Shown in pieces: positions 1-9,114 of a DNA stretch of 64,000 nt. Source of the DNA: Azospirillaceae bacterium (GTDB taxonomy: Bacteria > Pseudomonadota > Alphaproteobacteria > Azospirillales > Azospirillaceae); the NCBI GenBank assembly GCA_028283825.1, contig JAPWJW010000001.1, forward strand, positions 310,001 to 374,000. Direction: 5' to 3'. The stretch's first letter is position 1; each line of letters starts with the position of its first letter. A model generated the notes under the pieces. It did not search any database and was not told the DNA's origin. It saw only the letters and a list, made by a program, of their open reading frames with translations. The translations under genes were made by a program, and so were the position numbers.

Positions 1-1047
1 CCGACGCTGACCGTCAGGCCCAGGGGCTCCCCACCATCGCGCATCACCTGGTACTCCGCCCGGCACAGGCGCTGGGCGATGGACTGCCCCTGGAACACCG
101 CCGTGTGGGGCAGCAGGATGCAGAACTCATCGCCGCCGAAGCGGCCGGCCATGTCGTAGGGCCGCAGCAGGCCGGTGATGGTCCGGCCGACCTGGCGGAT
201 GGCGGCGTCGCCCGCCAGATGGCCGTAACAGTCGTTGATGGCCTTGAAATGATCGATGTCCAGCATCAGCACCGACAACGGCTGGCTGGTGCGCGACGCG
301 CGCTCCATCTCCCGTGCCAGGGCGCGTTCCACAGCGCGGCGGGTGCCCAGGCCGCTCAGCTCGTCGGTGTTGGACAGGTCCTGCAACTGCTTCATCACGC
401 GTTCTGCATGGATGGACACCAGGCCCACGCCCCAGAACACCTGCATGAACATCTGCAGGGCCGCCAGCAGGAACAGATCCACGGGCAGGCCATGCGCATC
501 CCCCTGGATCGGACGCCACAGCGCCAGGGGAATGCGCGCCCCGATGAGAAGGCCGAATACCAGGAAGGAAGCGGCGAGCGCCAGATCCACCGGCCGCCGG
601 CGCCGGTCCCGGTCCCGCGCCACCATCAGCGGCACGGCCATTGCCGCCCCGCCGGTCAGGGCCGACATCAGGCAGACGCGAACGCCGATATCCGGCCGGT
701 AGGCGGAATGGATGTGCAGCGCCACGGCGCACGCCAGCGCCAGCAGCCCGTAGACCATCAAGCGCCGGGGGCCGACCCCCGCCCCCAGGAAAAGCCGTAA
801 GCCGCCACACCAGGGTCAGCATGGCGGCGTACAGCATGGTGTTGGCGACGACGATGCTGAGAAAATCCGGGAAAACGCCGCGTGCACCCAGGAGGGCATG
901 GCCGCCGGCGTTCAGCAGGAAGGTTACGGTCCAGACCAGCAGGTGGCGGTCGCGGTCACGCCGCCACAGCAGGAACAGGAACAGCGCCACGGCCAGGCTG
1001 ACCGAAGACATGAACAGGAATAGCGCCCTGCCGTCCAGCCCCGTCAT
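1..1047 (-). CDS. Membrane-anchored GGDEF diguanylate cyclase, frameshifted, C-terminus outside window
   Basis: Reading leftwards on the minus strand, the N-terminus is hydrophobic (several membrane segments), and a GGDEF domain follows with the intact signature RFGGDEF (GGDEF codons at 123-137) plus the upstream DIDHFKAIND region. GGDEF enzymes make the second messenger c-di-GMP from two GTP at the inner membrane. The ATG at 1047 is preferred because GAGGGGG precedes it. The first roughly 85 codons and the GGDEF part lie in different frames; the switch falls between about 775 and 800, where the minus strand reads two runs of five G. This is either a sequencing or assembly indel, a true pseudogene, or a slippage site. 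The end of the domain is cut by the window edge. The family call is firm; intactness is not. Confidence 0.8.
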
Positions 1048-1154
1048 AGCCCCCTCTTGCACGATTGTCCCAAGCCGTAGCCTACACGAAAGGCGGTGTC
1101 TGGGAAGTGCTGCGGCGCAACAACGACAAATTTAGACCTCGACTGGGCGCATGG

Positions 1155-2306
1155 CTATTTCATTATTTTCACCACCGTGGCGACAGCCGCAATTACAAAA
1201 AAACTAATAGCTGCCACAGTAAGTGCTAAAAATACTGCAGGATACTCTCTGATTGCCACGTCTTGTGACGCTGATATATAGATTCTTCTCATAAACCTGG
1301 GGATTAATCTGACAATAAAGGCAATAATCTTTCCGAAAATTAACACAAACATCCATATTATTATAAAGAAACTTGCCAAGAATGAATGCAAGAATGGATA
1401 AGCATAACCAGCAACGGGATACCTACCAGTAGTATCTACATAATCTGCCAAATTCATCCCGTTCAATGATACAGGAATTCTTAAAAACGTCGCCTGAATT
1501 TTTCCATGAGAGATATTTGATAGAAACTCAACCACGTACGAGGACGACTCATTAAAATTATATCGGACTCCAGCAAAAAAATAATCAAACCAGCTGCTTA
1601 TGTGTACAGTTGATCCTCCCGGCATATTCAGATCAAATGGCAGATTAACTCCATACATCGAAACGACGGAAACCAATGAATAACCGATAGGGAATAGAAT
1701 CAGGAAAAAAGCTGGGGTTAATATTGTATCTATCAATAAAAAAAATATTCTCATCCTAATTTTTCCGCTTGATGCTCTTATGAAGAATATTGTCTTTTGG
1801 GTAGAAACAATATCTATGAATAGCGTAACGACAAAGAGCCCAATGGCACCCTCAGCCATCCACCTAGTGTATATTCTAATCGCCCCAAATAACTGGTAAT
1901 TAGCTGATGGCAAAAATACACCATACATCGCAGTAACAAATAAAAAAGACATGACGGTAGAAACGAGAACAGCAAAGACTCTCTTTATTGAAAAGATGCT
2001 TTTTCCAAAAAAATATTCGAACATATCTAAATCGAACTGAAATCGATACACTGACATGAATTTTAATATCATTGCCCTGCTGACAACAGCGAGCCGCTTC
2101 TTAGAGGCGGGAAGAGATTTTGTCTCAATATCCCACACCTTCATTACAACAGCACAGCACGTGGTTGCAACCGCAATCAAAAACCCGATGAACCAGCTAA
2201 TTTTCTTCTCCGCAAAACGAAGGAAACAATAGGGATAACTAGAGCAAGATGCGATCACCCGTGATCGCATCTTGCTCTTAAGCTGTTGATGATAGAGCGA
2301 ATTCAC
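1155..2306 (-). CDS. AT-rich hypothetical polytopic membrane protein
   Basis: I do not recognise this protein. It is about 380 residues with roughly six or seven hydrophobic segments (around residues 35-55, 105-130, 150-165, 180-215, 305-335 and 355-380) and a hydrophilic stretch with many aromatic residues between them. Base composition is far more AT-rich than both neighbours, and codon use (AAA, ATA, TTA) differs from the rest of the window, which suggests horizontal acquisition. The start is uncertain: the upstream GTG at 2306 and an in-frame ATG at 2270 both lie in or near a perfect palindrome at 2241-2278, so the reading frame runs through the palindrome. No neighbour on the same strand gives a functional hint. 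Confidence 0.6.
   Translation of the reverse strand: MNSLYHQQLKSKMRSRVIASCSSYPYCFLRFAEKKISWFIGFLIAVATTCCAVVMKVWDIETKSLPASKKRLAVVSRAMILKFMSVYRFQFDLDMFEYFFGKSIFSIKRVFAVLVSTVMSFLFVTAMYGVFLPSANYQLFGAIRIYTRWMAEGAIGLFVVTLFIDIVSTQKTIFFIRASSGKIRMRIFFLLIDTILTPAFFLILFPIGYSLVSVVSMYGVNLPFDLNMPGGSTVHISSWFDYFFAGVRYNFNESSSYVVEFLSNISHGKIQATFLRIPVSLNGMNLADYVDTTGRYPVAGYAYPFLHSFLASFFIIIWMFVLIFGKIIAFIVRLIPRFMRRIYISASQDVAIREYPAVFLALTVAAISFFVIAAVATVVKIMK
2241..2278. repeat. Perfect 18-bp inverted repeat, 2-nt loop
   Basis: Arms at 2241-2258 (starting AGAGCAAGATGCG) and 2261-2278 are exactly complementary, separated by CC. It overlaps the 5' end of the AT-rich membrane protein frame. It could be a terminator, a REP-like mobile palindrome or an operator. 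It shares its ends (AGAGC...GCTCT) and a central GATCA/TGATC with the palindrome at 2294-2338. Confidence 0.8.
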
Positions 2307-2336
2307 ACGATCAGGTCCACCTGATCGCGGTCCGCT

Positions 2337-2338
<2 letters not shown>
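2294..2338. repeat. Imperfect inverted repeat overlapping the ABC ATPase stop codon
   Basis: The outer arms AGAGCG (2294-2299) and CGCTCT (2333-2338) and the inner arms CGATCAGGT (2308-2316) and ACCTGATCG (2319-2327) are complementary around a CC loop. The outer arm overlaps the TAG stop of the transporter ATPase gene, so it may help terminate that operon. It has the same layout and ends as the neighbouring perfect palindrome, which suggests one repeat family. Confidence 0.7.
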
Positions 2339-3127
<789 letters not shown>

Positions 3128-3128
<1 letters not shown>

Positions 3129-3961
3129 CAGGGCTTCCAGCGCATCAGACGGTCGCGCAATGCGACGAAACCCATGTCGACCAGGCCGTAGAACAGGGCC
3201 ATGGTGGCCATGTAGACGATGACGATATCGGTCGCCAGCAGCGAACTGGCCTGCATCATGCGCTGGCCCAGGCCCGGCACGCCGAACAGCTCGGCCGCCA
3301 CCACCGACATCCACGCCTGGCCCAGGCCGGTGCGCAGGCCCGCCAGGATGGCGCCGGATGAGGCCGGCAGCACGACCTTCACCAGCTTGGCGGTGGTGGA
3401 GCGGTGGCCGAAGGCGTCGGCCAGTTCCAGCAGGTCGCGGTCCACCGCCTGGACCGCCGCCAGCGCCGCGAAGTAATTGATCCAGAAGACGCCCAGCACG
3501 ATGATGAAGGTGGCCGCCAGCGGCGTGATGCCGAACCAGATGATGGCGAACGGCACCCACGCCAGGCCGGGAATGGGCCGCAGCAGGCGCACCACCCAGC
3601 TGGTGAAATCCTCCAGCCGGGGGCTGATGCCGGTGACGACGCCCAGGCCGATGCCGGCCACCGAGCCGACGACCAGGCCCCACAGATAATGTACCAGGCT
3701 GTGCAGGATGGCGTCCGTCCACTGGCCGCTCTGCACCTCCGCCACGAAGGCGGCAGGGATGGCGCTGGGCGGCGGCAGCAGCACGGGCCGCACCAGGCCC
3801 AGGCGGGGCACCGCCTCCCACACCGCCAGAAAGGCGATCACGCCCAGCAACGCCCACAGCCCCCGGTGCCGTTTGGCCGGACGGGTCTGGAACACGGAGG
3901 GCGGAATGCGCTTGCCCGGGGCCGGCAGGGCCGTCCCGGGCGCGTCAGGCGGTGACGTCAA
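3128..3961 (-). CDS. ABC transporter permease, SsuC/TauC/NrtB type
   Basis: About 277 residues with six hydrophobic helices; a binding-protein-dependent transport inner-membrane component. The cytoplasmic EAA-like loop is visible around ELADAFGHRSTTAKLVKVVLPAS. It would form the membrane channel for the solute delivered by the binding protein encoded upstream. The start is uncertain: a TTG at 3961 lies about 10 nt after the binding-protein stop, and an in-frame GTG about 20 codons in is an alternative; neither has a strong ribosome binding site, so coupling to the upstream gene is likely. Confidence 0.9.
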
Positions 3962-3971
3962 ACGAGGATGC

Positions 3972-5003
3972 TCACTTGTGGAGTTTTTCGTAATAGCTGG
4001 CGTCGAACAGGGTATCCAGCGGCTCCGCCTTCTTCAAGACGCCGATCTTCACCTGGAAGTCCTGCAAGGTCTTGGTCTTTTCCACGATGCGCCGGGGATC
4101 GACCACGAACTGCGAGGCGGGGGAGGTCAGCGCACGCTGCATCGTCTTCACGTCGATGATGCCGCGGCCCAGCACCTTTTCCACGTCCGCCGCAGCGCGG
4201 GCCGGATCCTGGTGGATGAGGGTGACGGCCTTGTCCACCAGTTCCACCAGCTTCTGCACCAGTTCCGGATGGTCCTTGGCCAAGGCGCCGGTGACGCCCA
4301 GCACGGTGCCCGGCTGATCCTTCAGCATGTCCTTGCCGTAGGCCAGCACCTTCACCCCGGGCAGGCGGTCCTGGATGATGGTCAGCGCCGGCTCACGCAC
4401 GGCCGCCGCGTCCACCGCGCCGGCCAGCAGCGACTGCTGTGTCGCGTCGATGCCCTGGGCCACGATCTGGACCTTGGTGAGGTCCACATGCTCATCCTCC
4501 TGCAGCCAGTACTTCAGCACCGTGTCGGGGATGGAGCCCGGCGGCTGCGTCGCGATCTTCACCGGCCGGCCCAGCTTGGCCGCCAGGCGGGAGATGGCCT
4601 CGGCATTCGTGCCGCCCTTGGCCACCTCGGCCGCGAGATCCGGGCCAGCGGCCACCACCAGTTCCTCCACGGCGGTGGAGGCCACGACCTTCACCGCGAT
4701 GCCCTGCGAGCCCGCAACCATCAGCGGGCCGATGCCGCCCATGTAGGCCTCCAGCGTGCCCGAGGCCAGGCCCAGGATCATGTTGGGGCCGCTGTCGAAC
4801 TGCGTCAGCTTCAGCTCGAACCCCGCCTGCTTGTCCCAGCCTTCCTGGCTGATGATGTAGGCGGGTGCCGCCCCCAGCACGGGGATGTAGCCGATGTGGA
4901 TCACCGGGTCGGCCGCCCGCGCCGGAATGGCGGCGGCCAGGGCGGCCACGACCGGCAACGCCGTCATCAGGCCACGCAGCAGGAAAGAACCGGGACGACG
5001 CAT
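3972..5003 (-). CDS. Periplasmic substrate-binding protein of the NMT1/SsuA-like family
   Basis: A 343-residue secreted protein with a clear Sec signal peptide (two arginines, a hydrophobic core, cleavage after ARA near residue 30). The mature part begins DPVIHIGYIPVLGAAPAYI, and the QFDSG and LASGTLEA segments are typical of aliphatic sulfonate/nitrate/taurine binding proteins. First gene of a three-gene operon (binding protein, permease, ATPase). Start ATG at 5003. Ligand not determinable from sequence; no sulfonatase or other catabolic gene lies nearby to hint at it. Confidence 0.9.
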   Translation of the reverse strand: MRRPGSFLLRGLMTALPVVAALAAAIPARAADPVIHIGYIPVLGAAPAYIISQEGWDKQAGFELKLTQFDSGPNMILGLASGTLEAYMGGIGPLMVAGSQGIAVKVVASTAVEELVVAAGPDLAAEVAKGGTNAEAISRLAAKLGRPVKIATQPPGSIPDTVLKYWLQEDEHVDLTKVQIVAQGIDATQQSLLAGAVDAAAVREPALTIIQDRLPGVKVLAYGKDMLKDQPGTVLGVTGALAKDHPELVQKLVELVDKAVTLIHQDPARAAADVEKVLGRGIIDVKTMQRALTSPASQFVVDPRRIVEKTKTLQDFQVKIGVLKKAEPLDTLFDASYYEKLHK

Positions 5004-5151
5004 GAGGACACTCCCTTCCAGGACGATCCGTTCTTGGGGTGTGGCGTCACGATGCCACCTGAACGGGAATTATGGGGATTAAGCCGAGCGGCATAGGATC
5101 AGCAGGGAGAGAATGCTGTCAATGCCCATCCCGGCGGGCGGGACATATATT

Positions 5152-5178
5152 CAATTCACACGGCAATATGTTGAATTG
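5152..5178 (-). promoter_or_regulatory. Operator-like dyad upstream of the ABC uptake operon
   Basis: CAATTCA (5152-5158) and TGAATTG (5172-5178) are exact inverted arms with a 13-nt spacer, about 150 nt upstream of the binding-protein ATG, in an AT-rich stretch of an otherwise GC-rich region. It could be a LysR- or TetR-type operator. No adjacent regulator gene exists to pair with it. Confidence 0.35.
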
Positions 5179-5564
5179 TCGCAGACCCGTAAAACCCATC
5201 CACCGGTCTCGGCCCATGCCGGGTGATCGATTGCCCTACCGAACCGGCCCATCACGCCCCAAAAAGGGCGGCGTATCGCGCAATTCTCAATTGCACATTA
5301 AAATTTAGTCATTTGAATCGATATTGACAGCAAAGCCCGCCAGTGACAGTTTTGGTTTCACGGAAAGGGACCTTCCCAGCCCCTTTCCCCGGCCCGGCAC
5401 CGGGGTCCTGCCCTTAATGGAACAACCGCCCGTTCGTTCCCCACCAGGCAGGATCCCGGCCACCGGCCCGCGGCCATTTGACGGAGCAGCTTGCGCCGCG
5501 TCACCAACCGCTAAAGCGCCACGAAGCCCCTTCGTGGTTCCTCCGGAACGTGAAGGACAAGGCT

Positions 5565-5669
5565 ATGACCAACACTTTCCCGACCCTGACATCCCCCGCC
5601 AAAGGCGAATCCTGCGCCCATGGGCTGATGATGTGTTGTCCCCCCGCACGAATGGGCAGCCGCTGTTGA
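5565..5669 (+). CDS. Possible cysteine-containing small ORF or leader peptide
   Basis: A 34-codon frame with ATG at 5565 preceded by AAGGA (spacing about 6). The C-terminal half carries four cysteines (CAHGLMMCCPPARMGSRC). The stop is followed within 4 nt by a strong stem-loop (arms 5673-5686 and 5690-5703, 12 of 14 paired). A leader peptide followed by a hairpin could be an attenuator for the gene at 5781, but frame conservation cannot be judged from one sequence. Speculative. Confidence 0.25.
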   Translation: MTNTFPTLTSPAKGESCAHGLMMCCPPARMGSRC

Positions 5670-5742
5670 TGCCCCGCCGGACGCGGCATCCGCGTCCCGC
5701 CGGCCACAGCCGCACCCGCCATAAAACCATCGTGTTGCATTC

Positions 5743-5766
5743 ACACCCCCGTAATGGCGGGGGTGT
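5743..5766 (+). promoter_or_regulatory. Stem-loop just upstream of the ribosome binding site of the gene at 5781
   Basis: ACACCCCCG (5743-5751) pairs perfectly with CGGGGGTGT (5758-5766) around a TAATGG loop. The stem ends 14 nt before the ATG and immediately before the GAGGGA ribosome binding site, so it could affect translation or be the end of a leader transcript. Confidence 0.5.
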
Positions 5767-5780
5767 AGAGGGAAGCCATC

Positions 5781-6089
5781 ATGAGCCAGCACACCGAAAT
5801 CCGGCAGACGGGCCGGGCCCCCACACCCGCCGCCGTCATCATCGAAACCGCCCGTCACACGGCGGGACTGGCCGTCGAGGACGGCCGGGATGTGCAGTTC
5901 TTCGCCTCCAACAGCCTGTTCCAGGCCCTGGACGGCCAGCGTTTCCGCAGCGTGCGGGCGCTGGAGCGGGCGGTGAGCAGCCTGGAGGCCGCGCTGGCCG
6001 ACCAGCGCCGCACCCGCGACAGCCGCGGCGAAATCTGGCGCAGCTGGCAGGCGGGCGACCAGGCCCCGGGTCAGCCCGAAGCGGCCTGA
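5781..6089 (+). CDS. Hypothetical protein, 102 aa
   Basis: Not recognised. A short soluble protein without signal or membrane segment; the middle (residues about 45-75) is predicted helical with heptad-like leucines and alanines, and the C-terminus is polar and disordered-looking. ATG at 5781 with GAGGGA upstream. Its end overlaps by 19 nt the 3' end of the convergent small gene at 6071. Confidence 0.6.
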   Translation: MSQHTEIRQTGRAPTPAAVIIETARHTAGLAVEDGRDVQFFASNSLFQALDGQRFRSVRALERAVSSLEAALADQRRTRDSRGEIWRSWQAGDQAPGQPEAA

Positions 6090-6286
6090 TCCCGTCCCTG
6101 GCCCGAACCGGACCGATCCTCAAAATAGGTGTCGCCGAACTCGGCGATCATGGCCTGCGCCTCCGCCACCATCGCCCGCACCACGCGGCGGTCGGGATGG
6201 GTGCACAGCGTCTCGTTCATGGCCTTGCCCAACAAGGCCTGTGCCTGGGCGAGCAGCTTCACGGCCAGCCGATCCTCAAGTTCCAT
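6071..6286 (-). CDS. Hypothetical protein, 71 aa
   Basis: Not recognised. The ATG at 6286 is chosen over upstream starts because AAGGA lies 7 nt before it. The protein is helical and Ala/Glu-rich (start MELEDRLAVKLLAQAQALL) with one cysteine, and has no membrane segment. It converges on, and slightly overlaps, the gene at 5781. Confidence 0.6.
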   Translation of the reverse strand: MELEDRLAVKLLAQAQALLGKAMNETLCTHPDRRVVRAMVAEAQAMIAEFGDTYFEDRSGSGQGRDQAASG

Positions 6287-6404
6287 GACCGATATCCTTA
6301 CGTGCTGAAGAGCCCCTCGACACCGGGCCCTTGTCCGATACCCCATAACCGCCTGCGGCACCATGCCCGCCTGATCAATGCCCCCTTAACGATGGAGGAT
6401 TGCC

Positions 6405-7037
6405 ATGAGCTTACGCCTGGGCGACATCGCCCCTGATTTCCAGGCCGAGACATCCGACGGCCCCATCCATTTCCACGACTGGGTCGGCGACGGCTGGGCC
6501 GTGCTGTTCTCCCACCCACGCGACTTCACGCCGGTCTGCACCACCGAACTGGGCGCCGTCGCCCGGCTGAAGCCGGAATGGGACAAGCGCGGCGTGAAGC
6601 CCATCGGCCTGTCGGTGGACCCGGTGGGCAGCCACCGCGACTGGGGCCGCGACATCGAGGAAACGCAAGGGTCCGCCCTGAACTTTCCCCTGATCGCCGA
6701 TCCGGACCGCACCGTCGCCAAACTGTACGACATGATCCACCCCAACCATGACGAGACGCACACCGTGCGCACGGTCTTCGTCATTGACCCCAAGAAGAAG
6801 GTGCGCCTGCTGTTGACCTATCCGCAGACCACGGGCCGCAATTTCAATGAGATCCTGCGGGTGATCGACAGCCTGCAGCTGACCGACCGCCACAGCGTGG
6901 CCACACCGGCCGACTGGCAGGCGGGCGGGGACGTCATCATCGCCCTGTCGGTATCGGATGAGGCCGCCAAGACCAAGTTCCCCGACGGCTGGAAGACGCT
7001 GAAGCCCTATCTGCGGGTTGTGCCCCAGCCGAAGTAG
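6405..7037 (+). CDS. 1-Cys peroxiredoxin (Prx6 type)
   Basis: A 210-residue cytoplasmic peroxidase that reduces hydrogen peroxide and organic peroxides. The peroxidatic cysteine is C45 in FTPVCTTE, with the family's conserved proline and threonine just before it (SHPRDFTPVC). Length and the extended C-terminal dimerisation part (LTDRHSVATPADW, GDVIIALSVSDEAA) match the Prx6 subfamily, which lacks a resolving cysteine of the AhpC type. Strong ribosome binding site GGAGG before the ATG. Monocistronic by layout. Confidence 0.95.
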   Translation: MSLRLGDIAPDFQAETSDGPIHFHDWVGDGWAVLFSHPRDFTPVCTTELGAVARLKPEWDKRGVKPIGLSVDPVGSHRDWGRDIEETQGSALNFPLIADPDRTVAKLYDMIHPNHDETHTVRTVFVIDPKKKVRLLLTYPQTTGRNFNEILRVIDSLQLTDRHSVATPADWQAGGDVIIALSVSDEAAKTKFPDGWKTLKPYLRVVPQPK

Positions 7038-7203
7038 GAACGGCGGCGGGAGGCCCTTGCCGCCGCTAGGCCGCGACGGCGGCCGCCGGACCTTTCCAGG
7101 AAACGAAGTGGACTGGAAAGGGAGGACAGCCAAAGGCCCGGATGGGCCTGCCGGCGCCTGAGGAACAAAGTAGTAACACCCGACCATCTGTCGGGCAGGC
7201 GAT

Positions 7204-7261
7204 CCCCCCGCGTGGCGCGGCCTTGGCCCCGATGCCAAGGTCGATCCGACCACGCGAGGGG
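7204..7261 (+). promoter_or_regulatory. Structured 5' leader that pairs with the ribosome binding site
   Basis: Just upstream of the ATG at 7270, CGCGTGG (7209-7215) pairs with CCACGCG (7250-7256), and the flanking C-run (7204-7208) can pair with GGGG (7258-7261), which is the ribosome binding site itself. An inner stem CCTTGG/CCAAGG (7221-7226/7235-7240) closes the loop. A further hairpin CCCGAC/GTCGGG (7179-7184/7190-7195) and an inverted repeat CCTTTCCAG/CTGGAAAGG (7091-7099/7113-7121) lie upstream. The layout suggests translational control, by a thermosensor, a ligand or a protein. Confidence 0.5.
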
Positions 7262-7269
7262 ACGACCGC

Positions 7270-9114
7270 ATGACATCCACCATCCGCAACGGCTACGCCG
7301 ACACGGCCGCCGGGCAGATTCATTACCGCCGCGTCGATGGCCCGCACGGCGACGCGCCCATCGTGCTGCTGCACCGCACGCCGGTGTCCTCCGCCAGCTT
7401 CGCCAAGCTTCTGGATTTCCTGAGCGAACGACACGCCGCCATCGCCCTGGACAGCCCTGGCTTCGGCCAGTCGTTCCAGCCCAGCGGCCGCCCGACGGCG
7501 CCAGAATACGGCCGGTGGCTGCTGGACGCCCTGGATGCGCTGGGCATCGATCAATGCCATCTGGTGGGCCACCATACCGGCACCCACTTCGCCGCAGAGA
7601 TGGCGGCGGCGGCCCCCGGCCGCGTGCTGTCACTGACCCTGTCCGGCGTGCTGTACGCGCCGGCCGAAGACCGGGCCAAGATGCGCCGCGACATCGGCGA
7701 CGCGCCGCCCATCGACCGGGCTGGCCGCCACATGGCCGACACCTGGTCGCTGATGAAAAGCCTCTACCCCGACTATGACGGCGACCTGGTCCATGCGGAG
7801 ACCCTGGGCGCCCTGGTCGCCATGGCGGGCCGCGACCAGGCGTTCGACGCCATCTTCACCCAGGATTTCGGCGATGTGTTCCGGCGCGTGGTATGCCCGG
7901 TGCAGGTGGTGCAGGCGGCCGACGATCCCCTGACCCTGGGCGGCATGCTGGACCGCTTCCGCCGGGATTTCCCCCAGGTGCCGGTGCGCCAGATCGGCCC
8001 GGCCTTCCTGGCGACGCCGGAACGGCAGAGCGGTCAGATGGGCCGCGCCCTCCTCGACTTCATCCACACCGACAGGGACACGACGACCATGACCAACCGC
8101 GCCTACGAGCTGGCCCTGGGCGCCGGCGGCTATGACCTGAAACGCGCCGACCGGGCCGTGCCGACGCCGGGTGCGGGCGAGGTTCTGATGCGCGTGCATA
8201 CCGTGTCGGTCAACCGCCGCGACGTCAGCATCCGCGACCTCAGCTACCCGGTGAACGGTGCCAACCACTTCGCCCCCCTGACCGACGCGGCGGGCGAGGT
8301 GGTGGCCGTGGGCCCTGGTGTCACGGCGTGGAAGGCCGGCGACCGCGTCGTTTCCACCTTCTTCCAGCATTGGGCGGACGGACGCGTCAGCCTGCCGGCG
8401 GTGATGTCGGCCATGGGTGCTGGCGGCCCCGGCGTCTTCGCCGACCAGGTCATCCTGGCCGAAAACGGCTTGACCCGCGCGCCGGAGGGGTGGAGCTGGG
8501 AAGAGGCCGCCACCCTGCCTTGCGCCGGCGTCACCGCCTGGCGTGCGCTACAGACCCTGGGGCAGGTGCAGGAGGATGACTGGGTGCTGATCATCGGCAC
8601 CGGCGGCGTCGCCCTGTTCGCCGTGCAGATCGCGGCGGCGGCCGGCGCCAAGCCCATCGTGCTGTCGTCCAGCGATGACAAGATCGCCCGCGCCAAGGCC
8701 CTGGGCGCCGTCGCCGGCGTCAACTACGCCCAGACACCGGAGTGGGTGGACGCGGTGAAGGCCATTACCGGCGGCATCGGCGTACAGCACGTGGTGGAAC
8801 TGGGCGGTGCGGGCACGCTACCGAAGTCGTTGGCCTGCCTGGGCCTAGGCGGCCATCTGGCCATCATCGGCGCGCTGGACGGCTTCGGTGGTGAGATCTC
8901 GGCCCTGCCCATGGTGTTCGCCGGCCTGCGGGCCAGCGCCGTGCTGGTGGGCAACCGCGCCGACCAGCAGGCGCTGAGCCAGTTCATGGCCGACAAGGGC
9001 ATCCGCCCTGTCATCGACAGCGTCTTCGGCTTCGATGAGGCGGAGAAGGCCTACGCCCGGGCCAATGCCGGCGCCTTCGGCAAGGTGGTGATCCGCCTGG
9101 ATGGTGCCGCATGA
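7270..9114 (+). CDS. Fusion of alpha/beta-hydrolase and zinc-independent MDR oxidoreductase
   Basis: A continuous 614-residue frame. Residues 1 to about 270 form an alpha/beta-hydrolase fold (VLLHRTP oxyanion region, LDSPGFGQS, QAADDPLT). Residues about 278-614 form a medium-chain dehydrogenase/quinone-oxidoreductase-like enzyme with the NAD(P) motif GTGGVALFAVQIA. The joint HTDRDTTTMTNRAYELALG reads like the start codon region of a once-separate MDR gene. In the nucleophile elbow, GHHTG (residues 100-104) has His102 where Ser, Asp or Cys is usual, so classical hydrolase activity is doubtful. The ribosome binding site GAGGGG is paired in a leader structure. An SDR gene overlaps the end by 4 nt. 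Substrate unknown. Confidence 0.88.
   Translation: MTSTIRNGYADTAAGQIHYRRVDGPHGDAPIVLLHRTPVSSASFAKLLDFLSERHAAIALDSPGFGQSFQPSGRPTAPEYGRWLLDALDALGIDQCHLVGHHTGTHFAAEMAAAAPGRVLSLTLSGVLYAPAEDRAKMRRDIGDAPPIDRAGRHMADTWSLMKSLYPDYDGDLVHAETLGALVAMAGRDQAFDAIFTQDFGDVFRRVVCPVQVVQAADDPLTLGGMLDRFRRDFPQVPVRQIGPAFLATPERQSGQMGRALLDFIHTDRDTTTMTNRAYELALGAGGYDLKRADRAVPTPGAGEVLMRVHTVSVNRRDVSIRDLSYPVNGANHFAPLTDAAGEVVAVGPGVTAWKAGDRVVSTFFQHWADGRVSLPAVMSAMGAGGPGVFADQVILAENGLTRAPEGWSWEEAATLPCAGVTAWRALQTLGQVQEDDWVLIIGTGGVALFAVQIAAAAGAKPIVLSSSDDKIARAKALGAVAGVNYAQTPEWVDAVKAITGGIGVQHVVELGGAGTLPKSLACLGLGGHLAIIGALDGFGGEISALPMVFAGLRASAVLVGNRADQQALSQFMADKGIRPVIDSVFGFDEAEKAYARANAGAFGKVVIRLDGAA

Larger units (their letters stand above)
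5004..5780. other. 777-nt intergenic region with no firm gene
   Basis: Between the uptake operon and the next hypothetical gene there is no reading frame with convincing coding character. It holds the dyad at 5152-5178, an AT-rich stretch around 5280-5330, a small hairpin CCACGAAG/CTTCGTGG (5519-5526/5530-5537), a short possible leader ORF at 5565-5669 and two further hairpins before 5781. Confidence 0.6.

Noticed and set aside
105-800. Plus-strand frame opposite the GGDEF gene.
   Set aside because: Shadow frame: it is antisense to an intact GGDEF motif and has no coding features.
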